Shown: positions 43,370 to 52,103 of the stretch, in pieces
Layout: every line of letters starts with the position of its first letter
Numbering within the stretch: position 1 is the first letter of the stretch
Assembly: GCA_937929935.1 (NCBI GenBank)
Contig: CALFUL010000013.1
Span: forward strand, 1-64,000
From: an uncultured Flavobacteriaceae bacterium
Lineage (GTDB): Bacteria > Bacteroidota > Bacteroidia > Flavobacteriales > Flavobacteriaceae
Direction: 5' to 3'
DNA: 64,000 nucleotides
Program-made: the position numbers and the translations under genes
Notes under the pieces: model-generated
Databases searched by the model: none
The model's input: the letters and a program-made list of their open reading frames with translations, nothing else
What the model was told of the DNA's origin: nothing

Positions 43370-46300
43370 TTACCTTTTAATAACTATTTGTTTATGATAA
43401 GGCACGCCATATTCATCATGGGCTTTTATAAAATAGACACCGCTTTCAAGACTTTGTACATTTAATAGAAATGTACCATCAATATTCACTTCTTCTGTTG
43501 AAACAGAATATACCAGTCTACCAACTGTATCAAAAACCTCTATGTCATTTGTTAACTCTCTGACCACAGGAGACTCAAAGTCAATCATGGCTTCAGTATT
43601 TGCAGGATTGGGAGATATACTCATTCTGGCTGCTAAAAGAGGTGCGGTAATGGCAGAATCAGTAGTTACCACTAATTTAGGAGCATTCACTGTTTCATCT
43701 GATGCAAAGGCAACATCATTACCGGAACTATGTTTAACAATTAAAGTTAACAGACTACCAGTAGTCAATTGACTGACATCTAGATTCCATGTTTTAGTTT
43801 GTCCTAAAGCATGACCCCCATAAATTGTAGCTAAAGCAGCACCAGTGACTACAGGTTTATTGGCACCAGTTAGGTCGGTTTCTGTCCAGTTTGAATTACT
43901 TCCTAAGAAAACATCAATTTGACCAAAACCCGGGTCACTTGCCACCAACATTTCTAATCTTGCTTCTGTTACTGTTCCTATAAAAGAACTCATATTGAAC
44001 TTAATATAACTTTCACGTCGACCTTCTTCAACCCTCAGGATTGGCCCTAAGGGCTCAGGATTACTAGCACCCTGTAAATAAGTAGCATCAACTAAATCTG
44101 CTTCCGCTTCTTCAATAATATCACAGTTTACCGACGGGTCTTCATCATCAATCAAACCATCACAATTATTGTCAATACCATCACAAATTTCAATTGCTAA
44201 AGGATTAACTAAACTATTAGAGTCATCGCAATCTGAATTATTAGTAGCATACCCAATTTGCATTTCACATGATTCTATACTACTTGATGGGTCTCCGTAT
44301 CCATCACCATCAACATCAGCATAAAAAGTTGTGGTTTCTAAATCTTCATCAATTGAACCGTCACAATCATTGTCTCTACCATCACATAATTCTGGTGCTC
44401 CAGGATAAACCGTAGCATCATTATCATCACAATCTTCATCATCAAAAGAACCGTCACCATCATTATCAACAGGTTCATTTGTGCTAGCTGCTGTAACATA
44501 TAAAACAGGAGCCTGAGCCGTTTCATCAGATGCAAAGGCAACATCATTACCAGCACTATGTTTAACAATTAAAGTTAATTGACCACCAGTAGTCAATTGA
44601 CTTACATCTAGATTCCAGATTTTAGTTTGACCTAATGCATGTCCCCCTGAAATTGTAGCTAAAGCGGGGCCAACCACTACTGGTTTGTTGGCACCAGTTA
44701 GATTGGTTTCTGTCCAGTTTGAATTGCTTCCTAAGAAAATATCAATTTGACCAAAACCAGGATCACTTGCCACCAACATTTCTAATCGAGCTTCAGTTAT
44801 AGTACCTGTAAACTCGCTCATATCAAATTTCAAATACGTCGCACGTCTGCCTTCTTCAACTCGAAGAATGGGCCCTAATGGTTCAGGATTACCAGAACCT
44901 TGTAAATAAGTAGCTTCAACTAAATCTGCCTCACCTTCAACAGGTACTGAAGCTTCAATGACGTTAACTGTTCTAACTACCTCATCTGCCATGTTACCAG
45001 AAGCATCTAAAACATTATATGTCAACACATAGGTATCAATAGTATTTATATCTAAAGTACTATCATCAAAAACAATACTCGAGGTTAAATTACCATCAAC
45101 ATTATCTAAGGCAGTAGCGCCATCATCTATATAAGTAGTTCCTTGAACTAATTGAACTACCTCATCGCCAATTAAGGTAATAACTGGTGCGATAGTATCA
45201 ACAGGAACTGCTATAACATTTACTGTTCTAATTACTTCATTAGCAATATTACCTGCATCATCTGTCACATTATAAGTTAACACATAGGTGCCAATGGTAT
45301 TTATATCTAAATCACTATCATCAAAAACGATACTCGCGGTTAAATTACCATCAACATTATCTAAGGCAGTAGCACCATCGTCAATATAATTGGTGCCTAA
45401 AAATATTTCAACCATTGAATTACCAACTATACTTATTATAGGGGCGGTAGTATCTGGTGTACCAACTTCTATTAGCTCAAAACTAATAGTAACAGGTAAC
45501 CCAACTTCACCAGCCAGTCCATCTTCAGAATAGGCCGTTGCTTGTATTTCATAGGTGCCAACTACAAAGTTCTTGCCGTAAAAATCTCCCAGGTAATCAC
45601 CAAATAAAGTAAATGGAGCCACATTTTCAATAGCATCATCGTTTAATGCCCCAGCTATACTTAATCGTACGCTTTCAACGTCGTCAGTTGTTACTGCAGT
45701 TATATTTAGATTTGTACTAGATAGCGTATTTATAGGTAACTGCATACCATCATATAAGCTAACTATAGGCTGATCAGCATTAGCGTCTACCAATACAAAT
45801 TCTAAGATAGCTAACTCTTCTTGTTCTTCTACGCAATCAGCGTCTTTACCTGCATCAGTAATCTGCCACCCAAAATCATCAATAAGTTTTTGACGAGCTT
45901 CTTCAGCTTCACAGAATTGGCTATTTCCTCCGTCAAATATTACATTAGGTTGCAATTGTTGGGTATTCCAGCCTAATAATGTATTGTCATAATTAGCTAT
46001 ACTCAGTCCGGCTTCAAAAAACATTCCGCGCATTTCAGTTACTTGACTTATATTCCATGAACCTAAATCTTGATCAAATTCTGAGTTTGAAAACATACCA
46101 CCCATTGAAGATACGTTTGAAACATTCCAACCAGAAATATCTTGATTAAATTTACTTCTCTCGAACATTTGATTCATGTTCTTTACTCCTGAAACATCCC
46201 AATTAGAAATATTTTGATCAAAGCTCGAATATGCAAACATAGCCCCCATGAAGGAGACATTAGAAACATTCCAATTAGAAATATCTTGATTAAAGACAGA

Positions 46301-47830
46301 GAATGAAAACATACTGTTCATATCAGTGACATTTGAAACATTCCAATTAGAAATATCTTGATTAAAACTAGATTCTAAAAATAGTGAACCCATATTGACA
46401 ACATTTGAAACATCCCATGAATTAAAATTATTATTTCCAATCAGAGCATAGCAACCAGTAAACATAGAAGTCAATGAGCTAACATTTGTTAAATTTGGTA
46501 CATCTGTGGCTTTCACATCCATATTACCACACTCAAAAAAAGCTGCTACCATAGATTGCCACTCTATATCACCCCATTGATCAATAGCTATTAATTTTTG
46601 ACTATCAGTAGAGTTTACAAATGAAATTCTAGGAAATTCACCCGAAATAGAAACTTGATACGTGCCAGGCTCAGGATACGTATGGGTAACATTACCTGTT
46701 ACTCCAAAATCTGAGGTTCCATTACCCCAATCAACTGTGTAATTATAATTCTCTCCTAAATAGGTTGGAATCGTTATTTGATTGTCAGCAGAAGAACCAT
46801 TATTAGCTGTGTTCCAAGTGGTAACGAATTTTGATTCAGATTCATTACCCTTTAACTTCCACCCCATATCTTTAAAGAAACCACGAGTAATTTCACCAAT
46901 ATCATAATTTGACTCAGATCGGCTTAAAAAAGGTGTCATAAGTGAGTTTTCATTACCAACAGGATAAGTTACCTCGCTCCAATGAGCAATACTCGATCCA
47001 GGAACATAAGGAGAAGGCGCATATAATCGAGGTCTTTGTCCATTAAGGGCTAGTTTGGCATTTATTCCATTGACATATAACCCATTGCTGGTATATAAAG
47101 AACCTACTTGAATTGAATTATCAGGCAAACTGATTAAATCCGTTCCAGAAAAACTCTCAAGAAAAAGAGAATAAACCGCTGGATTGTTCCTTGAGGTATA
47201 TGTACCAGAACCAGTGGTGCTATTATATGACCTATAGGTACTCATACCCAATCCATGTCCTATTTCGTGAAGGGCTAGTGTCACAAAATCAAATTTTCCT
47301 GTTGGAGTGTTACCATCAGTACCATAATACCAATCATATTCATTGGAAAATGTTATTACTAAATCTGATGTTCCTGGGCTTAAATCTATTCCAGCCAAAG
47401 AATTTGCTAAAGCTACGGGATACCAGGTATCTGCAAAAGGAGCATTATCAAAATTTTGCCAATTTAAAGTTGGTCGAGCACTAGCTAAAGTATTTGTGCC
47501 GAACTGAGTAAATCTAACCTCAACTACAATTGGAACCGTAGTTTCAATTTCATTAGCCCAGATATCCAGAGCGTATTCGAAGGCATTTTTGAATTCAGGT
47601 GGTGCGTTGTCAAGATATATTGTTTCAAAAATATTTTGGCTTCTATTAGCTTTTCCAAAATTTTTAAGTTTATGCTTTTTGGCATGCTCGATTCCTTTTC
47701 TTGAATTAGCGTCGAATTCTTTTAATGGACATGATATAATTTCTCCTTTTCGAAATTCGGGTTGACCATTTTGCGAATAAAAAAGAATTGAACTAAGTAA
47801 AAGGTAAAATAAAAGTATATTTTTTTTCAT
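43370..47830 (-). CDS. Giant T9SS-secreted protein: zinc-protease-like domain, BspA-type repeats, DUF5011, duplicated CBM-like domains
   Basis: The start is the ATG at 47828-47830 (MKKNILLFYLLLSSILFYSQ signal peptide); an upstream ATG at 47860 adds 10 residues before the signal and is unlikely. In order: a metallopeptidase-like domain with HEIGHGLGMST (HExxH clear, but the third-ligand position is Thr), a PKD-like domain, BspA/DUF285 repeats of 24 residues (FNQDISNWNVSNVTDMNSMF), the approximately 110-residue recurring domain, two DUF5011 Ig-like domains (FLGTNYIDDGATALDNVDGN), two near-identical DNRLRE/CBM-like domains (LRVEEGRRATYLKFDMSEF) separated by MopE-like Cys/Asp motifs (DEDCDDNDATVYPGAPELCD), and a type A sorting domain. 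It is a probable surface adhesin or enzyme of 1486 residues. Confidence 0.85.
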   Translation of the reverse strand: MKKNILLFYLLLSSILFYSQNGQPEFRKGEIISCPLKEFDANSRKGIEHAKKHKLKNFGKANRSQNIFETIYLDNAPPEFKNAFEYALDIWANEIETTVPIVVEVRFTQFGTNTLASARPTLNWQNFDNAPFADTWYPVALANSLAGIDLSPGTSDLVITFSNEYDWYYGTDGNTPTGKFDFVTLALHEIGHGLGMSTYRSYNSTTGSGTYTSRNNPAVYSLFLESFSGTDLISLPDNSIQVGSLYTSNGLYVNGINAKLALNGQRPRLYAPSPYVPGSSIAHWSEVTYPVGNENSLMTPFLSRSESNYDIGEITRGFFKDMGWKLKGNESESKFVTTWNTANNGSSADNQITIPTYLGENYNYTVDWGNGTSDFGVTGNVTHTYPEPGTYQVSISGEFPRISFVNSTDSQKLIAIDQWGDIEWQSMVAAFFECGNMDVKATDVPNLTNVSSLTSMFTGCYALIGNNNFNSWDVSNVVNMGSLFLESSFNQDISNWNVSNVTDMNSMFSFSVFNQDISNWNVSNVSFMGAMFAYSSFDQNISNWDVSGVKNMNQMFERSKFNQDISGWNVSNVSSMGGMFSNSEFDQDLGSWNISQVTEMRGMFFEAGLSIANYDNTLLGWNTQQLQPNVIFDGGNSQFCEAEEARQKLIDDFGWQITDAGKDADCVEEQEELAILEFVLVDANADQPIVSLYDGMQLPINTLSSTNLNITAVTTDDVESVRLSIAGALNDDAIENVAPFTLFGDYLGDFYGKNFVVGTYEIQATAYSEDGLAGEVGLPVTISFELIEVGTPDTTAPIISIVGNSMVEIFLGTNYIDDGATALDNVDGNLTASIVFDDSDLDINTIGTYVLTYNVTDDAGNIANEVIRTVNVIAVPVDTIAPVITLIGDEVVQLVQGTTYIDDGATALDNVDGNLTSSIVFDDSTLDINTIDTYVLTYNVLDASGNMADEVVRTVNVIEASVPVEGEADLVEATYLQGSGNPEPLGPILRVEEGRRATYLKFDMSEFTGTITEARLEMLVASDPGFGQIDIFLGSNSNWTETNLTGANKPVVVGPALATISGGHALGQTKIWNLDVSQLTTGGQLTLIVKHSAGNDVAFASDETAQAPVLYVTAASTNEPVDNDGDGSFDDEDCDDNDATVYPGAPELCDGRDNDCDGSIDEDLETTTFYADVDGDGYGDPSSSIESCEMQIGYATNNSDCDDSNSLVNPLAIEICDGIDNNCDGLIDDEDPSVNCDIIEEAEADLVDATYLQGASNPEPLGPILRVEEGRRESYIKFNMSSFIGTVTEARLEMLVASDPGFGQIDVFLGSNSNWTETDLTGANKPVVTGAALATIYGGHALGQTKTWNLDVSQLTTGSLLTLIVKHSSGNDVAFASDETVNAPKLVVTTDSAITAPLLAARMSISPNPANTEAMIDFESPVVRELTNDIEVFDTVGRLVYSVSTEEVNIDGTFLLNVQSLESGVYFIKAHDEYGVPYHKQIVIKR
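43683..44945 (-). repeat. Duplicated CBM-like domain, offset 828 bases
   Basis: The DNA around GATGCAAAGGCAACATCATT recurs at 43701 and 44529. The encoded domains (about 140 residues) are near identical, including GPILRVEEGRR, ARLEMLVASDPGFGQID and GGHALGQTK. The 276-residue spacing includes the MopE-like cysteine motifs. High similarity indicates a recent duplication or ongoing homogenisation. Confidence 0.85.
46050..46440 (-). repeat. BspA/DUF285 repeats, period 72 bases
   Basis: Segments such as CCAATTAGAAATATCTTGAT recur at 46271 and 46343, an offset of 72. The protein unit is FxQDISNWNVSNVxxMxxMF. Five to six copies are visible, in frame. Confidence 0.85.
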
Positions 47831-47860
47831 AATAGCTTTTGGTTTTACGCATAAAATCAT

Positions 47861-48147
47861 TCTCGAATTTATAGCAAATTCAATTGATTTACACGTTTTA
47901 AGTACTGCCTGAAAAAAAATGAAAAATACGAGGTGTTAGGGTATAAAAGAATTTTTCATTAAGTGTAGGTAGTAAGTTGGTTTCTAGTATTCTATATTTT
48001 CTTACAAAATAGGGTGTAGACTTTGAAAAACATAGGAAAATATTGATTTTGACGATTATCCGCTTAATTAAATCGATAAACGGGTATAAAATCTTTGGAA
48101 GGAATAAGCATAAAAAAAGGCCCCTTACATAGGAGCCTTTTCTTCTA
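47861..48147. other. Intergenic region between two giant genes
   Basis: No gene is seen in this stretch. It should hold the promoter of the 43370-47830 gene, and the terminator of the gene at 48148 lies at 48114-48141 (AAAAAGGC ... GCCTTTT). Confidence 0.6.
48114..48141 (-). terminator. Terminator of the gene at 48148-51321
   Basis: AAAAGGC with CC (48116-48124) pairs with GG and GCCTTTT around TTACATA. On the minus strand the GGCC-rich stem is followed by a T run. Confidence 0.65.
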
Positions 48148-51100
48148 TTATCGTTTTATAACTAATTGTTTTTGAAGAATTCCTCCCTGCTCATCAAATG
48201 TTTTGATAAAATAATTACCGATCGGAATCGCACCCATATCAAGCATATAAAAACCATTAACCTCAACTAAACTGGCATCGTGTATTTCGAGTATTCTACC
48301 TAGCGAATCATATATGTGAATTGATTCTAAATTAATAGGTTCAGTAAAACTGAGTACTGTTTGGTAACTTGCTGGATTCGGAGAAATTATTAAAGAATTT
48401 GATACCCTTTGACCTAAAGCAGAATCAAAAATTTCAAAATTTACTTGTAATGTTGCCCCTTCTGTACCTAAGAGTCGGTTTTCTGAAAATGGTTGTGCTG
48501 TAATGGTATAGTTACCTGCGGCAAAAGGTTTTCCAAAATAGTTTCTGGCAGGAAAATCGCCAAATATTGCATACGGTCCAACATTCTCAATTCTACTCGC
48601 ATTCATTGCACCACTTAAAACTAATCGTACGCTTTCGACATCATCAGTAGTATTGGCACGTATATTTAATGATGATGGTAAAGTAGCTATATCTATTTGT
48701 AGACCTTCTGTTAGCAATAGAATATCTTCATTGGTTTGAGCATCAACCAATGTAAAATTTTGTACACTCAAAACATTTTCAATAACGTCGAGGGTTTGAG
48801 ATGCACTCGAGCTGCATCCGGTTAATTCATCAGTAAAAGAGTAGTTTATTACATAGGTGCCTGCGCCAATTGAAGGGTCAAAAACCCCATCGCTTACACC
48901 TTGCCCGCTATAAACTCCTCCTTCAGGTAAACCTCCTTCTAGCACCAATACTTCATCAGATACAACTAAGGATTCAAATGCTGTTAAACTTACCTCAGGT
49001 AATTCAGGGTTTTTTATTTCAAAAGTAATTTCAGTTGAACAATTGTTTGCATCAGTTGCAGTAACTGTATATTCTCCTGCAATTAAATCTGAAGCAATAG
49101 TATCAGAAAATTGTGGGTCATGACTCCAAGAATATGTTACTGGCTCTAAAGCACCGCTTACCTGTACCAAAGCAAATCCGTCATCGCCACCACAAGTACT
49201 TAAATCAAAAACCTCAACAAGATTTAATTCAAATAAGTCACAAACATTTACTATCGAAAAGTTGAGCGTCAAGACCTCACTAGCAATACCTTGAGTGCGA
49301 GATTCAGAAAAAGCAGTTGCTGCAATTGTGTACATTCCTAATTCAAATTCTCTACCAAAATAATTACCCCGCGGAAAATCGCCAAACAAAGCATAAGGTG
49401 CAACATTTTCAGTTTTAGAGGCATTGAGTTCGCCCGTCAGATTCATACGTACACTTCTTGTTTTTTCGTTGGTATTAGCTCTAATATTTAGATTCAAGGT
49501 TGGTAAACTGGTGTAGTCAATTTGCATACCCTCTGTCAGTTCAAAAATATCTTCATTGGTATCAGCATTTACTAACGTAAAACTGGTAATCTCAGAATTC
49601 TCATTACGTACATACACAGTTTCAGTTATGGTTGTAGTATTTGTACCATCAGTTACCTGATAGGTTACTAAAAAAGGACCACCAGTCTGAAACGTTACCA
49701 CTGCTTCTGCGCCACTAATTAATGATGTTGTTATACCGTCATCAACAATGTTTTGAATAGAACCCACAATGTAGGGTTCACCAACTTGTAAATCAGTGGT
49801 AAAATCTTCAACATTACCATCAACATCAAAAGTTGGGGGAACTAAATCTTCATCAACTGTAACTGTGACTGTTTGGGTGCACTGTTCAAGATTACCCGAT
49901 GCATCAACTGCCTCCCAAATTATGGTTGTAACTCCAACAGGAAAAGGATCATTCAGCGCGGCATCATCGCTTCTGCTACTCTTTAATAAAGGTTCTAAAT
50001 CACAATTATCAGTTACTTCAGGTTGACTAATATCTTCTATAGTAGTCGAATTTCCGTTTAGTATACTAACCATAATATCAGCAGAACAAATTAGTTCAGG
50101 CTTACTAATATCAACAACAGTTACCAAAACATTTGTTTGCGTACTTGTGTTGCCGTTGGCGTCTAAAACTGAAAATTCAATGGCAACCGGAGTCTCTAAA
50201 TCGTTACAATCAAATTCAGTTCTACTAGCCATATATTCGGCAATTCCGCAATTATCAAAAGATGGTGTCTCAGTGTTATCTAGATCTTGCGGATCGATAG
50301 TAGCAATTCCATTTTCATTTAATTCAACACTAATGTTTTGTGCAATTGCGGTTGGAAGCTCTGTTTCTACTACAATAATTATTTGATCGCATGGTAAGGA
50401 TATATTACCTGCCTCATCAACCACCGTCCATGTTATTATAGTAGTACCTACAGGAAACGAATCAAAAATATCTAAACCATCACTTCGTTCGCCAATAACC
50501 TCAAAATCAGTAGAAACATTATCAGTCGCGGAGGGTTCTAATAGCGGAATCTCAGTTGCGCATTCACCCTCATTATGACCTATTTCAACAGGTTCTGGAC
50601 ACTCGATTACTGGTGGAGTTGTATCTTCAATTTCATCTAATCCAGGAGAACCAATATCATTACCTGAATTACCATGGAGTTCAATACTCGTATATGCTGT
50701 ATTTAAAGGAGATTCAGCGCCTTCTATACTCAATGCCCAATTACTTCCTACAGAATTATCTAAGGCTACATCTGTTAAATAAATTGAAGCGTTGCCGTTA
50801 TCATTAGGCCATCCTTCTTCATTATTTTTATAAACTACTTGTTCAACAGTATTTAACTGTAATTGGTTGTCATTATCGTAACTTTCAAAACTACTCCATA
50901 TTCCTATTGCATCACCCGCACCATTGCCAAGGGCCGACCAATTTGTAACGGCAATGAGATTGACATTACCCCAAACGTCTTTAAACTGATCTGCCGTAAC
51001 ACCATCAATATCAAATAATATAGCAGACTCACCTGCACCTATACTACCAGCTGCTATATTGGGTTCTGTATACTGTATACTACTATTATCATCAATTACA

Positions 51101-51321
51101 TAACCCGCTAAATCAATTGAATTATCTCCATTATTATAAATTTCAATCCACTCCCAATCAGTATCTGAACCACCTGGGTTATACATTATTTCGGTAATAA
51201 TTATATTAGAATCCATCATCTCTTGTTTTAAGAAAGTTGTTTCTTTAGATGGTATTTCTGAAGGCAAATTTGAAAAAGAAAGTACTAGAAAACTCGATAC
51301 TAAAATTATAATATTTTGCAT
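48148..51321 (-). CDS. T9SS-secreted protein with lamin-tail, HYR and SprB-type domains
   Basis: This 1057-residue protein has a signal peptide (MQNIIILVSSFLVLSFS), a lamin-tail domain (IIITEIMYNPGGSDTDWEWIEIYN, about 38-170), HYR domains (about 230-490) with repeated xxATDNV, WTVVDEAGN and WEAVDASGN motifs, a PKD-like domain, a SprB repeat (STCGGDDGFALVQVSGALEP ... YTVTATDANNCS), two copies of the recurring 110-residue domain, and a type A sorting domain (ISPNPASYQTVLSF ... KQLVIKR). SprB-type repeats are linked to gliding adhesins in this group. Surface attachment is likely; the ligand is unknown. Confidence 0.87.
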   Translation of the reverse strand: MQNIIILVSSFLVLSFSNLPSEIPSKETTFLKQEMMDSNIIITEIMYNPGGSDTDWEWIEIYNNGDNSIDLAGYVIDDNSSIQYTEPNIAAGSIGAGESAILFDIDGVTADQFKDVWGNVNLIAVTNWSALGNGAGDAIGIWSSFESYDNDNQLQLNTVEQVVYKNNEEGWPNDNGNASIYLTDVALDNSVGSNWALSIEGAESPLNTAYTSIELHGNSGNDIGSPGLDEIEDTTPPVIECPEPVEIGHNEGECATEIPLLEPSATDNVSTDFEVIGERSDGLDIFDSFPVGTTIITWTVVDEAGNISLPCDQIIIVVETELPTAIAQNISVELNENGIATIDPQDLDNTETPSFDNCGIAEYMASRTEFDCNDLETPVAIEFSVLDANGNTSTQTNVLVTVVDISKPELICSADIMVSILNGNSTTIEDISQPEVTDNCDLEPLLKSSRSDDAALNDPFPVGVTTIIWEAVDASGNLEQCTQTVTVTVDEDLVPPTFDVDGNVEDFTTDLQVGEPYIVGSIQNIVDDGITTSLISGAEAVVTFQTGGPFLVTYQVTDGTNTTTITETVYVRNENSEITSFTLVNADTNEDIFELTEGMQIDYTSLPTLNLNIRANTNEKTRSVRMNLTGELNASKTENVAPYALFGDFPRGNYFGREFELGMYTIAATAFSESRTQGIASEVLTLNFSIVNVCDLFELNLVEVFDLSTCGGDDGFALVQVSGALEPVTYSWSHDPQFSDTIASDLIAGEYTVTATDANNCSTEITFEIKNPELPEVSLTAFESLVVSDEVLVLEGGLPEGGVYSGQGVSDGVFDPSIGAGTYVINYSFTDELTGCSSSASQTLDVIENVLSVQNFTLVDAQTNEDILLLTEGLQIDIATLPSSLNIRANTTDDVESVRLVLSGAMNASRIENVGPYAIFGDFPARNYFGKPFAAGNYTITAQPFSENRLLGTEGATLQVNFEIFDSALGQRVSNSLIISPNPASYQTVLSFTEPINLESIHIYDSLGRILEIHDASLVEVNGFYMLDMGAIPIGNYFIKTFDEQGGILQKQLVIKR

Positions 51322-51550
51322 GATAGTTAGTCTTGGTTGATTTATTTTTGTAAGTATTAACTACTAAATTAATAAATATTTTCTTACTAAATAAATTTAC
51401 CTACAAGAGCATCATGTCATAGTATTACAGTTTAAATGAATTATTTCAACGATGAACTACATCTTTGTTGGCAATTAAGTTGGTTTCTGCACCTTTAGAT
51501 GATATTTGTATTAAAGTAACTTTTTGACCAACTTAAAATAAATTCTAATT

Positions 51551-52054
51551 ATGAGAACCATAGTTATCCTTTTTAACTTTTTTTTAGTGGTTAGCTTCAA
51601 TCAGGTAAACGCACAGAATATGAATCCTGAAAAACTAGAAGATATTATTAGAAAAAATGCAGATACTGTTATTACTAATGGAAACTCAATTCAATTTTTG
51701 TATCAAGACATACCTGTATTTTGTATTTATGATGTAAACGCCAACCGCATGCGAATTATATCACCAATTGTAGAAACCACAAAAATAGAAGAAGAGCAAT
51801 TACTAAATATGTTAGTAGCCAATTTTCATTCAGCTTTAGATGTGAAATATGCCTTGAGTGATGAAATTATATGGTCAGTCTTTATTCATCCATTAAAAGA
51901 ATTATCTGAACACCAAGTAGCAGATGCTATTAGTCAGGTATATTCAGCGAGTCAAACTTTTGGTTCTACCTATTCAAGTACCGACTTGATTTTTCCGGGT
52001 AACACCAAAAAAAGAGATGTCAAAGGAGACGAAAAAAGAATAAGGCGTTTTTAA
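51551..52054 (+). CDS. Small secreted protein of unknown function
   Basis: The 167 residues begin with a signal peptide (MRTIVILFNFFLVVSFNQVNAQ). The mature part shows a helix-strand pattern (WSVFIHPLKELSEHQVADAI) loosely like YbjN or type III chaperone folds, but I do not claim membership. The C-terminus is strongly basic (KKRDVKGDEKRIRRF). It is the only plus-strand gene in the surface-protein region, divergent from the 48148 gene and convergent with the 3149-residue gene. Confidence 0.75.
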   Translation: MRTIVILFNFFLVVSFNQVNAQNMNPEKLEDIIRKNADTVITNGNSIQFLYQDIPVFCIYDVNANRMRIISPIVETTKIEEEQLLNMLVANFHSALDVKYALSDEIIWSVFIHPLKELSEHQVADAISQVYSASQTFGSTYSSTDLIFPGNTKKRDVKGDEKRIRRF

Positions 52055-52062
52055 TAAAAAAA

Positions 52063-52094
52063 AAGCAACACCCATTTATTTATTGATGTTGCTT
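52063..52094. terminator. Bidirectional terminator
   Basis: AAGCAACA (52063-52070) pairs with TGTTGCTT (52087-52094), with an A run before it, between two convergent genes. Confidence 0.6.
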
Positions 52095-52103
52095 CTTGTG
52101 TAC

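Noticed and set aside
46050-46440. Regular 72-base repeats as a CRISPR-like array
   Set aside because: The repeats are in frame, encode DUF285 units and vary at codon positions; no spacers or cas genes are present. The SprB repeats near the right edge were rejected for the same reason.
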